Source: Providencia alcalifaciens
GTDB taxonomy: Bacteria > Pseudomonadota > Gammaproteobacteria > Enterobacterales > Enterobacteriaceae
Reading direction: 5' to 3'
Assembly: GCA_025961275.1 (NCBI GenBank)
Contig: JAOQNJ010000001.1
Coordinates: 207,353-271,352, forward strand
DNA length: 64,000 nt
Positions 47,421 through 58,215 of the stretch are shown piece after piece. Below the pieces are notes generated by a model. The model saw only the letters and a program-made list of their open reading frames with translations. It ran no database searches and was not told the DNA's origin. How positions within the stretch are numbered: the first letter of the stretch is position 1; every line of letters starts with the position of its first letter. Position numbers and translations under genes: made by a program.

Positions 47421-49220
47421 ATGATGACAGATCAGAGGGCGCAAGAGAGTACCCTGCCAGGATGGCAGACACAGGATCACTTGAATGATCCTGTGCTTCT
47501 GGAGTTGCGCAACCAATTTGGCCCGGATGCCTTTTCTGTTCAAGCAACTCGTACTGGCGTGCCAGTTATTTGGGTAAGGCGCGAACAATTACTGGAAGTC
47601 GTAGATTTTTTAAAGAAACGACCAAAACCTTATGTCATGTTATTTGACTTACATGGGGTTGATGAGCGTCAGAGAATACACACACAAGGTTTGCCTGAGA
47701 CAGACTTTACTGTTTTCTATCACCTCATTTCCATTGACCGCAACTGCGATATCATGTTGAAGGTCGCATTACGCGAAAATGACCTCAATGTGCCATCCGT
47801 GGTGTCACTGTTTCCAAATGCGAATTGGTATGAGCGTGAAGTGTGGGATATGTTCGGAATTACTTTCCAAGGTCACCCGAACTTACGCCGCTTGCTTATG
47901 TCACCAAGCTGGGAAGGCCATCCGCTGCGTAAAGACTACCCAGCACGAGCAACCGAATTTGACCCATTTGTGCTGACTAAGCAGAAACAAGATCTGGAAA
48001 TGGAAGCCTTGACTTTCAAACCAGAAGAATGGGGTATGTCACGTGGGAACCAAAATGAAGACTTCATGTTCCTTAACTTGGGGCCTAACCACCCATCATC
48101 ACACGGTGCATTCCGTATTGTGTTGCAGCTGGATGGTGAAGAGATAGTTAACTGCGTTCCTGATATCGGTTACCACCATCGTGGTGCTGAAAAAATGGGT
48201 GAGCGTCAGTCATGGCATAGCTACATTCCTTATACCGACCGTATTGAATATCTCGGTGGTTGTGTGAATGAAATGCCTTATATCTTAGCAGTTGAAAAAC
48301 TAGCGGGTATTGAAGTGCCTGATCGTGTTAAAACGATCCGTGTTATGCTTTCCGAGTTATTCCGGATTAACAGTCACCTTCTGTATATCAGTACTTATAT
48401 TCAGGATGTGGGTGCAATGACACCAGTCTTCTTCGCCTTTACTGACCGCCAAAAAGTGTATAACGTCGTTGAAGCGATTACCGGTTTCCGTATGCATCCA
48501 GCATGGTTCCGTATTGGTGGTGTAGCACACGATTTGCCACGCGGGTGGGATAAACTGCTGCGTGAATTATTAGATTGGCTACCAAAACGTTTAGAATCTT
48601 ATGTCACCACTGCACTGAAAAACTCCATATTAAAAGGTCGTTCAATCGGCGTGGCTTCTTATACAAAAGAAGAAGCATTGGCATGGGGTGTGACAGGTGC
48701 AGGTTTACGTGCGACTGGCGTTGACTTTGACGTGCGTAAATGGCGTCCATATTCAGGCTATGAAAACTTCGAGTTTGATATTCCAATTGCTCACAACGGT
48801 GACTGTTATGACCGTGTAATGATCAAAGTGGAAGAAATGCGTCAAAGTATCCGTATTCTTGAGCAATGCTTGAAGAATATGCCAGAAGGACCATTCAAAG
48901 CCGATCACCCATTGACGACGCCGCCACCAAAAGAGCGGACGTTGCAGCATATTGAAACCCTGATTAATCACTTCTTACAAGTGTCTTGGGGGCCGGTAAT
49001 GCCTGCCAATGAATCATTCCAGATGGTTGAAGCAACCAAAGGGATCAACAGTTACTACCTGACGAGTGACGGCAGCACAATGAGCTATCGTACCCGTATC
49101 CGTACACCAAGCTATGCGCATTTACAGCAAATTCCTTCGGTGATTAGCGGTAGTTTAGTATCTGACTTGATTGTCTATCTGGGTAGTATCGATTTTGTAA
49201 TGTCGGATGTGGATCGCTAA
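47421..49220 (+). CDS. nuoC: NuoCD, fused NADH-quinone oxidoreductase subunits C and D
   Basis: Fusion of the 30-kDa (NuoC, about residues 1-190) and 49-kDa (NuoD, about 210-599) subunits, as in E. coli. NuoD forms the quinone-binding cavity with NuoB. Visible motifs: YHLISIDRN and [28 protein letters not shown] in the C part, and the D part with [15 protein letters not shown] (His of the quinone site), [10 protein letters not shown] and the C-terminal [19 protein letters not shown]. The product is 599 residues with the linker intact. ATG at 47421 or the adjacent 47424 can start; GGTG lies upstream. The stop is two bases from nuoE. Confidence 0.97.
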   Translation: MMTDQRAQESTLPGWQTQDHLNDPVLLELRNQFGPDAFSVQATRTGVPVIWVRREQLLEVVDFLKKRPKPYVMLFDLHGVDERQRIHTQGLPETDFTVFYHLISIDRNCDIMLKVALRENDLNVPSVVSLFPNANWYEREVWDMFGITFQGHPNLRRLLMSPSWEGHPLRKDYPARATEFDPFVLTKQKQDLEMEALTFKPEEWGMSRGNQNEDFMFLNLGPNHPSSHGAFRIVLQLDGEEIVNCVPDIGYHHRGAEKMGERQSWHSYIPYTDRIEYLGGCVNEMPYILAVEKLAGIEVPDRVKTIRVMLSELFRINSHLLYISTYIQDVGAMTPVFFAFTDRQKVYNVVEAITGFRMHPAWFRIGGVAHDLPRGWDKLLRELLDWLPKRLESYVTTALKNSILKGRSIGVASYTKEEALAWGVTGAGLRATGVDFDVRKWRPYSGYENFEFDIPIAHNGDCYDRVMIKVEEMRQSIRILEQCLKNMPEGPFKADHPLTTPPPKERTLQHIETLINHFLQVSWGPVMPANESFQMVEATKGINSYYLTSDGSTMSYRTRIRTPSYAHLQQIPSVISGSLVSDLIVYLGSIDFVMSDVDR

Positions 49221-49222
49221 TC

Positions 49223-49762
49223 ATGCATAATGAAGATAACAAGCAGACCGGTCTTAATGGTGTGAATGTTTTTGAACCTCAAGCACATCATGGCTTCGTG
49301 TTAACCGAAGCTGAGCGTGCAGAAATTGAAGGTGAAAAACACCATTATGAAGATGCGCGTGCTGCTTCAATTGAAGCACTAAAAATTGTGCAAAAAAATC
49401 GTGGCTGGGTTGAAGATGGCGCAGTCCACGCCATTGCTGAAGTATTGGGCATTCCTGCAAGTGACGTTGAAGGTGTGGCGACATTTTATAGCCAAATCTT
49501 CCGTCAGCCTGTTGGCCGCCACATTATTCGCTACTGTGACAGTGTCGTTTGCCACATCACAGGTTATCAGGGGTTAGAAGCTGAGATAATTAGTCAACTT
49601 AGCATTCGCCCAGGCCAAACAACTCAGGATGGCCGCTTTACATTGCTGCCAACGTGTTGCTTGGGTAACTGTGATAAAGGTCCTACGATGATGATCGATG
49701 ATGACACTCACAGTTACGTTCAGCCTGAAGATATTAAAAAGTTACTGGAGCAGTATCCATGA
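49223..49762 (+). CDS. nuoE: NuoE, NADH-quinone oxidoreductase subunit E
   Basis: 24-kDa peripheral subunit holding 2Fe-2S cluster N1a next to the FMN site of NuoF. The product is 179 residues (166 in E. coli), longer mainly by an N-terminal extension. The four ligands lie in [15 protein letters not shown] near residues 106-120 and [16 protein letters not shown] near 145-160. It begins three bases after nuoCD and its stop overlaps nuoF (ATGA), indicating coupled translation. Confidence 0.97.
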   Translation: MHNEDNKQTGLNGVNVFEPQAHHGFVLTEAERAEIEGEKHHYEDARAASIEALKIVQKNRGWVEDGAVHAIAEVLGIPASDVEGVATFYSQIFRQPVGRHIIRYCDSVVCHITGYQGLEAEIISQLSIRPGQTTQDGRFTLLPTCCLGNCDKGPTMMIDDDTHSYVQPEDIKKLLEQYP

Positions 49763-51120
49763 CAAACTCCTCCGTTAAACAAGTGATCCGCACTGCTGAG
49801 ACCCATCCGCTGACATGGCGTCTGCGTGATGACAGTCAACCAGTTTGGTTGGATGAATATCGCAGTACTAACGGATACAAAGGTGTTGAACGTGCACTGA
49901 AAAGCATGGCATCAGACGAAGTAGTTAACCTTGTAAAAGACGCAGGACTGAAAGGTCGTGGCGGTGCAGGTTTCTCTACTGGTTTGAAATGGAGCCTGAT
50001 GCCAAAAGATGAAAACATGAAACTGCGTTATTTCTTATGTAATGCGGATGAAATGGAGCCGGGTACTTATAAAGACCGCCTTTTAATGGAACAACTGCCA
50101 CACTTATTAGTTGAAGGCATGATCATCGGGGCTTATGCATTGAAAGCTTACCGTGGTTATATCTTCCTACGTGGTGAGTATGTTGATGCAGCGAAAAATT
50201 TACGTCGCGCCATTGAAGAAGCTAAAGCTGCTGGTTTGCTCGGTAAGAACATTTTGGGTTCAGGTTTTGATTTCGAATTGTTTGTCCATACAGGTGCTGG
50301 CCGTTATATCTGTGGCGAAGAAACCGCATTGATTAACTCCCTAGAAGGCCGTCGTGCAAATCCACGATCGAAACCACCATTCCCTGCGACGTCAGGTGCT
50401 TGGGGCAAACCAACCTGTGTTAATAATGTTGAAACCATTTGTAATGTACCCGCGATTCTTGAGCATGGTGACCAGTGGTACATCAACTTAAGCGCAGGTA
50501 AGAGTAAAGATGCCGGCACTAAACTGATGGGCTTCTCCGGCCGTGTTAAAAATCCGGGTTTATGGGAACTGCCATTTGGTACAACAGCGCGCGAAGTGTT
50601 GGAAGATTACGCGGGCGGTATGCGTGATGGTTTAACACTCAAAGCGTGGCAACCGGGCGGAGCAGGTACAGATTTCCTGACTAACGATCACCTCGATTTG
50701 CCGATGGATTTCGAATCTATCGGGAAGGCGGGTAGCCGTTTAGGAACTGCACTGGCGATGGCTGTCGACAACGAAATTAACATGGTATCTCTGGTTCGCA
50801 ACCTTGAAACTTTCTTTGCGCGTGAGTCCTGTGGTTGGTGTACACCTTGTCGTGATGGTTTGCCATGGAGCGTTAAAATTTTACAGGCGCTGGAAAAAGG
50901 AGAAGGGCAAGAGGGCGATATCGAAACGCTTGAGCAACTTTGCCGCTTCTTAGGTCCTGGTAAAACCTTCTGTGCTCACGCACCCGGTGCGGTCGAGCCA
51001 CTACAGAGCGCCATCAAATATTTCCGTGAAGAATTTGAAGCGGGTATCACGCAAAAAGATCTGAGTAATCTTGTTAAGATCGCGGGTATCCAGCCCAACC
51101 TGCTTAAGCAGCGTTGGTAA
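49759..51120 (+). CDS. nuoF: NuoF, NADH-quinone oxidoreductase subunit F
   Basis: 51-kDa NADH-oxidising subunit with FMN and 4Fe-4S cluster N3. The product is 453 residues (445 in E. coli). The nucleotide/FMN glycine-rich motif [13 protein letters not shown] lies near residues 66-78. [13 protein letters not shown] lies near 95, [21 protein letters not shown] near 177, and the cluster motif [12 protein letters not shown] near 354 with the fourth Cys in [10 protein letters not shown] near 404. The stop is followed by a 99-base gap containing a hairpin before nuoG. Confidence 0.98.
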   Translation: MTNSSVKQVIRTAETHPLTWRLRDDSQPVWLDEYRSTNGYKGVERALKSMASDEVVNLVKDAGLKGRGGAGFSTGLKWSLMPKDENMKLRYFLCNADEMEPGTYKDRLLMEQLPHLLVEGMIIGAYALKAYRGYIFLRGEYVDAAKNLRRAIEEAKAAGLLGKNILGSGFDFELFVHTGAGRYICGEETALINSLEGRRANPRSKPPFPATSGAWGKPTCVNNVETICNVPAILEHGDQWYINLSAGKSKDAGTKLMGFSGRVKNPGLWELPFGTTAREVLEDYAGGMRDGLTLKAWQPGGAGTDFLTNDHLDLPMDFESIGKAGSRLGTALAMAVDNEINMVSLVRNLETFFARESCGWCTPCRDGLPWSVKILQALEKGEGQEGDIETLEQLCRFLGPGKTFCAHAPGAVEPLQSAIKYFREEFEAGITQKDLSNLVKIAGIQPNLLKQRW

Positions 51121-51181
51121 TTTTTTTACGAATGAGCAACCGTAAAAATAGATTTTCACGAAGAACGTATTTTTGATTAAC

Positions 51182-51199
51182 GCCTGCTCTTGAGCAGGC
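51182..51199 (+). promoter_or_regulatory. Hairpin just upstream of the nuoG ribosome binding site
   Basis: GCCTGCTC at 51182-51189 and GAGCAGGC at 51192-51199 are perfect inverted repeats with a two-base spacer, ending five bases before the GGGAAG of nuoG. No T-run follows, so it is not a simple terminator. It could modulate nuoG translation or protect the downstream mRNA end after processing. Confidence 0.55.
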
Positions 51200-51219
51200 C
51201 TTTGGGAAGCATGCTGACT

Positions 51220-53943
51220 ATGGCTACAATATATGTAGACGGCAAAGAATATAATGTAAACGGGTCTGAAAACCTGCTACAAGCCTGCCTTTCTCTGGGG
51301 CTAGATATTCCTTATTTTTGCTGGCATCCGGCGCTGGGAAGCGTTGGCGCTTGCCGCCAGTGTGCGGTTAAGCAATATCAGAACGCGGATGACACTCGCG
51401 GTCGTCTCGTTATGTCCTGTATGACACCGGCAACGGAAGGTACCTACATCTCAATTGATGATGAAGAAGCCAAACAATTCCGTGAAAGTGTTGTTGAATG
51501 GTTAATGACTAATCATCCGCACGACTGTCCAGTCTGTGAGGAAGGGGGTAATTGCCATTTACAAGATATGACGGTAATGACTGGTCATAATATGCGTAAA
51601 TATCGTTTTACGAAACGTACTCATATTAATCAGGACTTAGGGCCTTTCATCAGTCATGAGATGAACCGCTGTATCGCCTGTTACCGCTGTGTGCGTTACT
51701 ACAAAGATTACGCAGACGGTACTGACTTGGGTGTTTATGGTGCACATAATTATGTCTATTTCGGTCGTACCGAAGATGGCACTCTTGAGAGTGAATTCTC
51801 AGGAAACCTAGTTGAAGTGTGTCCAACGGGTGTGTTCACCGATAAAACGCACTCTGAGCGTTATAACCGTAAATGGGATATGCAATTTGCCCCAGGTATC
51901 TGCCAACAGTGCAGTATCGGTTGTAACACTAGTCCAGGTGAACGTTATGGTGAGTTACGCCGTATTGAAAACCGCTTTAATGGTTCAGTAAACCATTATT
52001 TCCTGTGTGACCGTGGACGCTTTGGTTATGGTTACGTTAACCGTAAAGACAGACCACGTCAGCCTTTCTTAAATAAAGATGGTGCTAAACAAGTTATCTC
52101 TGCGATTGAAGCGATGCAAAGTGGCGCACAGATTATCAATCAAGCGAAAAAAGTGATTGGTATCGGCTCTCCACGCGCTAGCATCGAAAGTAACTATGCA
52201 CTTCGCGCACTTGTTGGTGCAGAAAACTTCTACTCAGGTGTTTCTACTGACGAACAACGTCGCCTTGAACTGATGAACAACATTCTGCAAAACGGCGGTA
52301 TTTATACGCCAAGCATGCGTGAAGTAGAAAGCTACGATGCAGTTCTGGTTCTGGGTGAAGATTTAACCCAAACTGGCGCGCGTATGGCTTTATCAGTTCG
52401 TCAAGCGGTTAAAGGTAAAGCACGTGAAATGGCAGCAGCTCAGAAAGTGGCTGACTGGCAAATTGCTGCGATCATGAACATCGGTCAACATGCTAAATAT
52501 CCGCTGTTTATCACTAACGTGGATGATACCCGTTTAGATGACATCGCAGCCTATAACTACCGTGCGCCAGTTGCTGACCAAGCACGTTTAGGTTTTGCGA
52601 TTGCCAACATGATTAATGGCGATGCTCCAGCTGTTGATAATTTACCTTCTGACCTGAAAGCAAAAGTCGAGACGATTGTACAAGCTCTATCTAGCGCGAA
52701 AAAACCGCTGATTATTAGTGGTAGCCATAGTGCGAGTGATGCAATCATCCAAGCTGCTGCTAACGTCGCATTTGCATTAAAAGCAAAAGGCTCACAAGTT
52801 GGCTTGTCTTACCTTGCATCCCACGCTAACAGCTTCGGTTTAGCGATGATGAAAGTGCAGCCACTTGATAGCGCTTTTGCTCGTATCAATGCTAACGAAG
52901 CAGATGTGGCCATTGTGATGGAAAATGATCTTTACCGTCATAGCAGCGTCAATGCTGTTGACAGCACACTTGCTAAACTGAAGCACCTGATTGTGGCTGA
53001 CCATCAGCACACCGCCATCATGGACAAAGCGACATTAGTCCTGCCTGCGGCAAGTTTTGCAGAAGCAGACGGTACGCTGATCAACCAAGAAGGCCGTGCA
53101 CAACGTTTCTTCCAAGTGTTTGATCCTTCTTTCTATGACAAAGCTATCGTGATGAACGAAAGCTGGCGTTGGTTGCATTCATTGCAAACCGAAGCGCAAG
53201 AGCGTCATACTGATTGGTCACAACTGGATCATGTTATCGCTGATTGTGTGGCTGAATTGCCACAATTCGCAGGTATGATTGATGCTGCACCAAAAGCTTC
53301 TTTCCGTATTCGCGGTCAAAAATTAGCGCGTGAACCTCATCGTTACAGTGGTCGTACAGCAATGCTGGCAGATCAAACTGTTCATGAGCAACGCCAACCA
53401 CAAGATATTGACTCACCATTTGCCTTCTCAATGGAAGGGAATAACAGCCCAACTGCACCACGCCAGCAAATTCCATTTGCATGGGCTCCGGGTTGGAACT
53501 CACCACAAGCGTGGAATAAGTTCCAAAGCGAAGTTGGTGGTCATTTGCGTTTTGGTGATCCTGGTATCCGTCTGTTTAACTCAACAGAAAGTAAATTAGC
53601 TTACTTCACTGATATTCCAGCCGCTTACCAAGCTGCCGAAGCACAGTGGATTGTCGCGCCGTACTATCACCTGTTCGGTAGTGATGAAATGTCACAACGT
53701 TCAGATGTGATCCAACAGCGTATGCCAGAGCCTTACATCATGTTGAATACGCAAGATGCCGCGGCACTCGGTCTTACAGCAGGAACTAAAGCTGAATTCA
53801 GTCATGAAGGTCAAGCATTTAACCTGACGGTTCGTCTTAGCAAAAATCTGTCTTGCGGACAAATTGGTTTGCCATTGGGTATGCCGGGTATAGCGCCAGC
53901 AATGGCGGGTGTGTCAGTCAATAATCTGCGGAGGGGTGCATGA
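51220..53943 (+). CDS. nuoG: NuoG, NADH-quinone oxidoreductase subunit G
   Basis: 75-kDa subunit carrying clusters N1b, N4, N5 and the extra N7 on a molybdopterin-oxidoreductase-like scaffold. The start is taken at 51220 ([15 protein letters not shown]), ten bases after GGGAAG; an ATG three codons upstream is the alternative. The product is 907 residues (908 in E. coli). Ligands: [15 protein letters not shown] near residues 34-48, [14 protein letters not shown] near 101-114 with the histidine ligand of N5, [12 protein letters not shown] near 155 and CQQCSIGC near 228. The later Cys after [10 protein letters not shown] completes N7. The C-terminal half is more diverged from E. coli. The stop overlaps nuoH. 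Confidence 0.97.
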   Translation: MATIYVDGKEYNVNGSENLLQACLSLGLDIPYFCWHPALGSVGACRQCAVKQYQNADDTRGRLVMSCMTPATEGTYISIDDEEAKQFRESVVEWLMTNHPHDCPVCEEGGNCHLQDMTVMTGHNMRKYRFTKRTHINQDLGPFISHEMNRCIACYRCVRYYKDYADGTDLGVYGAHNYVYFGRTEDGTLESEFSGNLVEVCPTGVFTDKTHSERYNRKWDMQFAPGICQQCSIGCNTSPGERYGELRRIENRFNGSVNHYFLCDRGRFGYGYVNRKDRPRQPFLNKDGAKQVISAIEAMQSGAQIINQAKKVIGIGSPRASIESNYALRALVGAENFYSGVSTDEQRRLELMNNILQNGGIYTPSMREVESYDAVLVLGEDLTQTGARMALSVRQAVKGKAREMAAAQKVADWQIAAIMNIGQHAKYPLFITNVDDTRLDDIAAYNYRAPVADQARLGFAIANMINGDAPAVDNLPSDLKAKVETIVQALSSAKKPLIISGSHSASDAIIQAAANVAFALKAKGSQVGLSYLASHANSFGLAMMKVQPLDSAFARINANEADVAIVMENDLYRHSSVNAVDSTLAKLKHLIVADHQHTAIMDKATLVLPAASFAEADGTLINQEGRAQRFFQVFDPSFYDKAIVMNESWRWLHSLQTEAQERHTDWSQLDHVIADCVAELPQFAGMIDAAPKASFRIRGQKLAREPHRYSGRTAMLADQTVHEQRQPQDIDSPFAFSMEGNNSPTAPRQQIPFAWAPGWNSPQAWNKFQSEVGGHLRFGDPGIRLFNSTESKLAYFTDIPAAYQAAEAQWIVAPYYHLFGSDEMSQRSDVIQQRMPEPYIMLNTQDAAALGLTAGTKAEFSHEGQAFNLTVRLSKNLSCGQIGLPLGMPGIAPAMAGVSVNNLRRGA

Positions 53944-54920
53944 TGGATTGGATATCCCCAGAAGTGATGGAAGTGCTAATTTCCATCCTTAAGTCGGTTG
54001 TTATCCTATTGGTTGTCGTGACCTGTGGTGCCTACATGAGTCTGGGCGAACGCCGAATTCTTGGTCTGTTCCAGAACCGTTACGGTCCTAACCGTGTTGG
54101 ACCATTTGGCATGGGGCAATTAATTGCCGACATGTTTAAAATGCTGTTCAAAGAAGACTGGATCCCACAGTTCGCCGATAAAAAAATCTTTACGCTGGCA
54201 CCAGTGATTGCATTTTGTTCACTGTTCCTTGCGTTTGCTATCGTTCCTGTCAGCCCGACATGGCACGTTGCTGATCTAAACATCGGGATTTTATTCTTCC
54301 TCATGATGGCTGGATTGGCGGTGTACGCTGTGTTATTCGCTGGTTGGGCAAGTAACAACAAATACTCACTGCTTGGTGCGATGCGCGCATCTGCACAAAC
54401 TGTGAGCTACGAAGTGTTCTTGGGTCTTTCATTGATGGGAGTTGTCGCTCAGGCAGGCTCTTTCAATATGATTGATATCGTAAATTCCCAAGAAGGTATG
54501 TGGAACGTTATTCCTCAATTCTTTGGCTTCATTACCTTTGCGATAGCGGGCGTTGCGGTATGTCACCGTCACCCATTTGACCAACCGGAAGCGGAGCAAG
54601 AGATTGCGGATGGCTACCACGTTGAATATTCAGGTATGAAATTCGGCCTGTTCTTCGTCGGTGAGTATATCGGTATCGTTACAGTCTCTGCATTGATTGT
54701 AACGCTGTTCTTTGGTGGCTGGCACGGACCATTCTTGCCGTCATTCCTGTGGTTTGCTATTAAGACTGCCTTCTTCATGATGATGTTTATCTTGATCCGT
54801 GCATCTTTACCGCGCCCACGTTATGACCAAGTGATGTCCTTTGGTTGGAAAATCTGCTTGCCATTGACTCTGCTAAATCTGCTGGGTACCGCAGCAGTGA
54901 TTTTATACAATGCTCAGTAA
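53940..54920 (+). CDS. nuoH: NuoH, NADH-quinone oxidoreductase subunit H
   Basis: Membrane subunit forming the floor of the quinone chamber and the link from quinone chemistry to the proton pumps. The product is 326 residues (325 in E. coli) with eight to nine helices. The cytoplasmic loop [30 protein letters not shown] near residues 36-65 and the acidic loop [29 protein letters not shown] near 202-230 are conserved. GGAGG lies before two adjacent ATG codons (53940 and 53943). The first overlaps the nuoG stop. Confidence 0.97.
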   Translation: MMDWISPEVMEVLISILKSVVILLVVVTCGAYMSLGERRILGLFQNRYGPNRVGPFGMGQLIADMFKMLFKEDWIPQFADKKIFTLAPVIAFCSLFLAFAIVPVSPTWHVADLNIGILFFLMMAGLAVYAVLFAGWASNNKYSLLGAMRASAQTVSYEVFLGLSLMGVVAQAGSFNMIDIVNSQEGMWNVIPQFFGFITFAIAGVAVCHRHPFDQPEAEQEIADGYHVEYSGMKFGLFFVGEYIGIVTVSALIVTLFFGGWHGPFLPSFLWFAIKTAFFMMMFILIRASLPRPRYDQVMSFGWKICLPLTLLNLLGTAAVILYNAQ

Positions 54921-54934
54921 GGGGTGATTGAACC

Positions 54935-55477
54935 ATGACATTGAAAGAATTATTGGTCGGTTTCGGCACTCAAGTACGCAGTATTTGGTTAGTCGGTTTA
55001 CATGCGTTCCAAAAACGTGAAACGCAGATGTATCCGGAAGAACCTGTTTACTTGCCACCCCGTTACCGTGGTCGTATCGTGCTAACCCGCGATCCAGATG
55101 GCGAAGAGCGTTGCGTTGCCTGTAACTTGTGTGCGGTTGCTTGTCCGGTGGGATGCATCTCACTGCAAAAAGCAGAGCATGAGGACGGGCGCTGGTATCC
55201 TGAATTTTTCCGCGTTAACTTCTCACGCTGTATTTTCTGCGGTCTGTGTGAAGAGGCTTGCCCAACAACGGCAATTCAATTAACACCAGACTTTGAAATG
55301 GGTGAATGGCGTCGTCAAGATCTCGTTTACGAGAAAGATGACTTATTAATTTCAGGTCCGGGTAAATATCCTGATTATAACTTTTACCGTAAATCGGGTA
55401 TGGCGATTTCAGGTAAAGACAAAGGTGAAGCGGATAACGAAGCTAAACCGATTAACGTCAAAGACCTGTTGCCATAA
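54935..55477 (+). CDS. nuoI: NuoI, NADH-quinone oxidoreductase subunit I
   Basis: 23-kDa peripheral subunit with two 4Fe-4S clusters (N6a, N6b) passing electrons from NuoG to NuoB. The product is 180 residues, same as E. coli. The two ferredoxin motifs are [15 protein letters not shown] near residues 60-74 and [15 protein letters not shown] near 99-113. The amphipathic N-terminal helix that anchors it to the membrane arm is present. It starts 14 bases after nuoH. Confidence 0.98.
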   Translation: MTLKELLVGFGTQVRSIWLVGLHAFQKRETQMYPEEPVYLPPRYRGRIVLTRDPDGEERCVACNLCAVACPVGCISLQKAEHEDGRWYPEFFRVNFSRCIFCGLCEEACPTTAIQLTPDFEMGEWRRQDLVYEKDDLLISGPGKYPDYNFYRKSGMAISGKDKGEADNEAKPINVKDLLP

Positions 55478-55489
55478 GGAGCGATATTC

Positions 55490-56035
55490 ATGGAATTTAC
55501 ATTTTATATCGCCGGTCTGGTTGCTGTTTTAGCAACTTTGAGGGTGATAACCAATACTAACCCGGTACATGCGTTGCTGTACCTGGTTGTTTCTCTGCTG
55601 GCTCTGTCCATGGTGTTCTTTTCACTCGGTGCGTATTTTGCGGGTGCATTGGAAATCATCGTGTATGCAGGTGCCATCATGGTGCTGTTTGTTTTCGTAG
55701 TGATGATGCTCAACCTTGGGCGCTCTGTGGAACAACAAGAGCGTGAATGGTTCACACCGAAGAACTGGATAGGGCCTGCGATTTTATCTGCAGTGCTGCT
55801 CGCTATCTTGATCTACGGCATCACTAGCCTGTCATACGAAGAAGGTATTGCAGGTACGGTAATTAGTGCGAAAGAAGTGGCTATTAGCTTGTTCGGCCCG
55901 TATGTATTGGCGGTTGAACTGGCTTCATTGTTACTGCTAGCGGGTCTAGTAGTCGCATTCCACGTCGGTCGTGATCGTTACGAAAACGATGCTGATATTG
56001 TCAGTAACGCTAACGCGAATGCGGAGGAACAATAA
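55490..56035 (+). CDS. nuoJ: NuoJ, NADH-quinone oxidoreductase subunit J
   Basis: Membrane subunit with five helices, 181 residues. The third helix holds the conserved [22 protein letters not shown] near residues 54-75, where a pi-bulge controls coupling in complex I. AAGGAG precedes the ATG by seven bases. The stop overlaps the nuoK start by one base (TAATG). The C-terminal tail is polar and asparagine-rich ([10 protein letters not shown]). Confidence 0.97.
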   Translation: MEFTFYIAGLVAVLATLRVITNTNPVHALLYLVVSLLALSMVFFSLGAYFAGALEIIVYAGAIMVLFVFVVMMLNLGRSVEQQEREWFTPKNWIGPAILSAVLLAILIYGITSLSYEEGIAGTVISAKEVAISLFGPYVLAVELASLLLLAGLVVAFHVGRDRYENDADIVSNANANAEEQ

Positions 56036-56337
56036 TGATACCTCTTCAACATGGTCTGATTTTAGCGGCAATTCTGTTTGTAATGGGACTAAGCTGTCTT
56101 GTTATTCGCCGTAACCTGCTTTTCATGCTGATCGGACTGGAAATCATGATTAACTCAACTGCGCTAGCATTTGTCGTCGCAGGGAGTTTCTGGGGGCAGC
56201 CGGACGGCCAGATAATGTATATTCTGGCGATTACACTGGCTGCAGCGGAGGCGAGTATTGGATTGGCGTTGTTACTGCAACTCCATCGTCATCGTCAAAA
56301 CCTGAATATTGATAAAGTCAGTGAGATGCGCGGATGA
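56035..56337 (+). CDS. nuoK: NuoK, NADH-quinone oxidoreductase subunit K
   Basis: Small three-helix membrane subunit, 100 residues, related to MrpC. The two key glutamates sit in the second and third helices: [17 protein letters not shown] near residues 31-47 and [18 protein letters not shown] near 65-82. Its stop overlaps the nuoL start by four bases. Confidence 0.98.
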   Translation: MIPLQHGLILAAILFVMGLSCLVIRRNLLFMLIGLEIMINSTALAFVVAGSFWGQPDGQIMYILAITLAAAEASIGLALLLQLHRHRQNLNIDKVSEMRG

Positions 56338-58196
56338 ACTTACTCTATTTAACAATTCTGTTTCCGCTTCTGGGGGCTGTGCTACTTGCATTTTCCCGGG
56401 GTCGATGGTCAGAAAATGTTTCAGCAATCGTTGGTATCGGTGCCGTAGGTCTGGCAGCTGTCGTTACGGCTTATGCGGGCATCGGTTTCCTAGAGCAAAA
56501 AGCATTGATGGCAAATGCCGCCGATGCTTATGTCTATACTCAACCATTGTGGACTTGGATGTCAGTGGGTGATTTCACCATTCCATTCACGTTACATCTT
56601 GATGGTCTTTCATTGACAATGCTTAGCGTTGTCACCGGCGTTGGTTTTCTGATCCACGTTTACGCTTCTTGGTATATGCGCGGTGATGAAGGCTATTCCC
56701 GTTTTTTTGCCTACACAAACCTGTTTATCGCGAGTATGGTGGTTTTAGTTCTCGCAGATAACATGATGCTGATGTATCTCGGTTGGGAAGGGGTAGGGCT
56801 GTGCAGTTATCTGTTGATTGGTTTCTACTATACTAATCCAGATAACGGTAAAGCAGCGATGAAAGCCTTCTTTGTTACTCGTGTGGGTGATGTGTTCCTT
56901 GCTATCGGTATGTTTATCCTGTGGAACGAACTGGGTACATTAAACTTCAGTGAAATGGCTGTATTAGCACCGCAAAAATTGGCGGAAGGCGGCACAGCAA
57001 TCACTTGGGCAACCTTAATGATCTTAGGTGGTGCAGTTGGTAAATCAGCACAGCTTCCACTTCAGACATGGTTAGCGGATGCAATGGCAGGCCCAACACC
57101 TGTTTCAGCACTGATCCATGCCGCAACTATGGTAACAGCAGGGGTTTACCTGATTGCTCGTACTCATGCACTGTTCCTGATGGCACCAGAAATATTGCAT
57201 CTGGTGGGTATTATTGGTGCTGTAACTTTGCTGTTTGCAGGTTGCGCGGCACTGGTTCAAACCGACATCAAACGTGTATTGGCTTATTCAACCATGAGCC
57301 AAATCGGTTATATGTTCTTGGCTCTGGGTGTTCAAGCTTGGGATGCTGCGATTTTCCATCTGATGACTCACGCCTTCTTCAAAGCGTTACTATTCCTGTC
57401 AGCTGGTTCTGTGATTATTGCTTGTCATCACGAACAAAATATTTTCAAAATGGGTGGGTTGCGTAAGCAGATCCCTTATGTCTACGCTGTCATGCTAATC
57501 GGCGGAAGTGCATTGGCTGCACTGCCACTGTTTACCTCGGGCTTCTACAGTAAAGATGCTATTTTGTGGGGTGCAAAAGTTGATGGGCAAACTGTGCTGT
57601 TATGGGCAGGTCTCATTGGTGCACTGATGACCGCAATGTATACCTTCCGGATGATTTTCATCGCCTTCCACGGTGAAGCGAAAATTAAAGCGCACAAGGT
57701 CAAAGGTTTTACTCACTCCGTACCACTGGGCATTCTGGCTATTTTAGCAACATTTATTGGTGCACAAATTCATCAGCCTTTAGAGGGTATCTTCCCTGTT
57801 AATCCACTGGAACATGAAGCCGGTAAGATTGAACTGGAAATGCTCTCAGGTGGCCTTGCTGTTTTAGGTCTGGTGATTGTGGCATTCATTTATCTGTACA
57901 GACGCTCTATAGCCACGGCGATCGCCAAAAGTGCACCAGGCCGTTTCCTCTCCACATGGTGGTACCATGCGTGGGGCTTCGACTGGTTATATGATGTTGT
58001 CTTTGTGAAACCTTTTAAAGGTGTCGCATGGCTACTGGAAAGCGATCCTGTTAACTCACTGATGAATCTTCCGGCTTGTTTGTCTCGATGGGCAAACAAA
58101 GGGTTGGCGGTTAGTGTGAACGGTCAGGTCCGTTGGTATGTTGCCTCATTGGGGCTGGGTGCAGTGCTGATTCTTGCTCTGCTGCTTTTGGTTTAA
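56334..58196 (+). CDS. nuoL: NuoL, NADH-quinone oxidoreductase subunit L
   Basis: Distal antiporter-like proton pump of the membrane arm, 620 residues (613 in E. coli), with about 16 helices and the long lateral helix near the C-terminus. Conserved features are [19 protein letters not shown] near residue 142 (pump Glu), [41 protein letters not shown] near 226-266 (Lys and two His), and [20 protein letters not shown] helix ([17 protein letters not shown]) near 343-359. All key residues are in place. Confidence 0.97.
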   Translation: MNLLYLTILFPLLGAVLLAFSRGRWSENVSAIVGIGAVGLAAVVTAYAGIGFLEQKALMANAADAYVYTQPLWTWMSVGDFTIPFTLHLDGLSLTMLSVVTGVGFLIHVYASWYMRGDEGYSRFFAYTNLFIASMVVLVLADNMMLMYLGWEGVGLCSYLLIGFYYTNPDNGKAAMKAFFVTRVGDVFLAIGMFILWNELGTLNFSEMAVLAPQKLAEGGTAITWATLMILGGAVGKSAQLPLQTWLADAMAGPTPVSALIHAATMVTAGVYLIARTHALFLMAPEILHLVGIIGAVTLLFAGCAALVQTDIKRVLAYSTMSQIGYMFLALGVQAWDAAIFHLMTHAFFKALLFLSAGSVIIACHHEQNIFKMGGLRKQIPYVYAVMLIGGSALAALPLFTSGFYSKDAILWGAKVDGQTVLLWAGLIGALMTAMYTFRMIFIAFHGEAKIKAHKVKGFTHSVPLGILAILATFIGAQIHQPLEGIFPVNPLEHEAGKIELEMLSGGLAVLGLVIVAFIYLYRRSIATAIAKSAPGRFLSTWWYHAWGFDWLYDVVFVKPFKGVAWLLESDPVNSLMNLPACLSRWANKGLAVSVNGQVRWYVASLGLGAVLILALLLLV

Positions 58197-58215
58197 TTAA
58201 GGGACACATTGCGCC

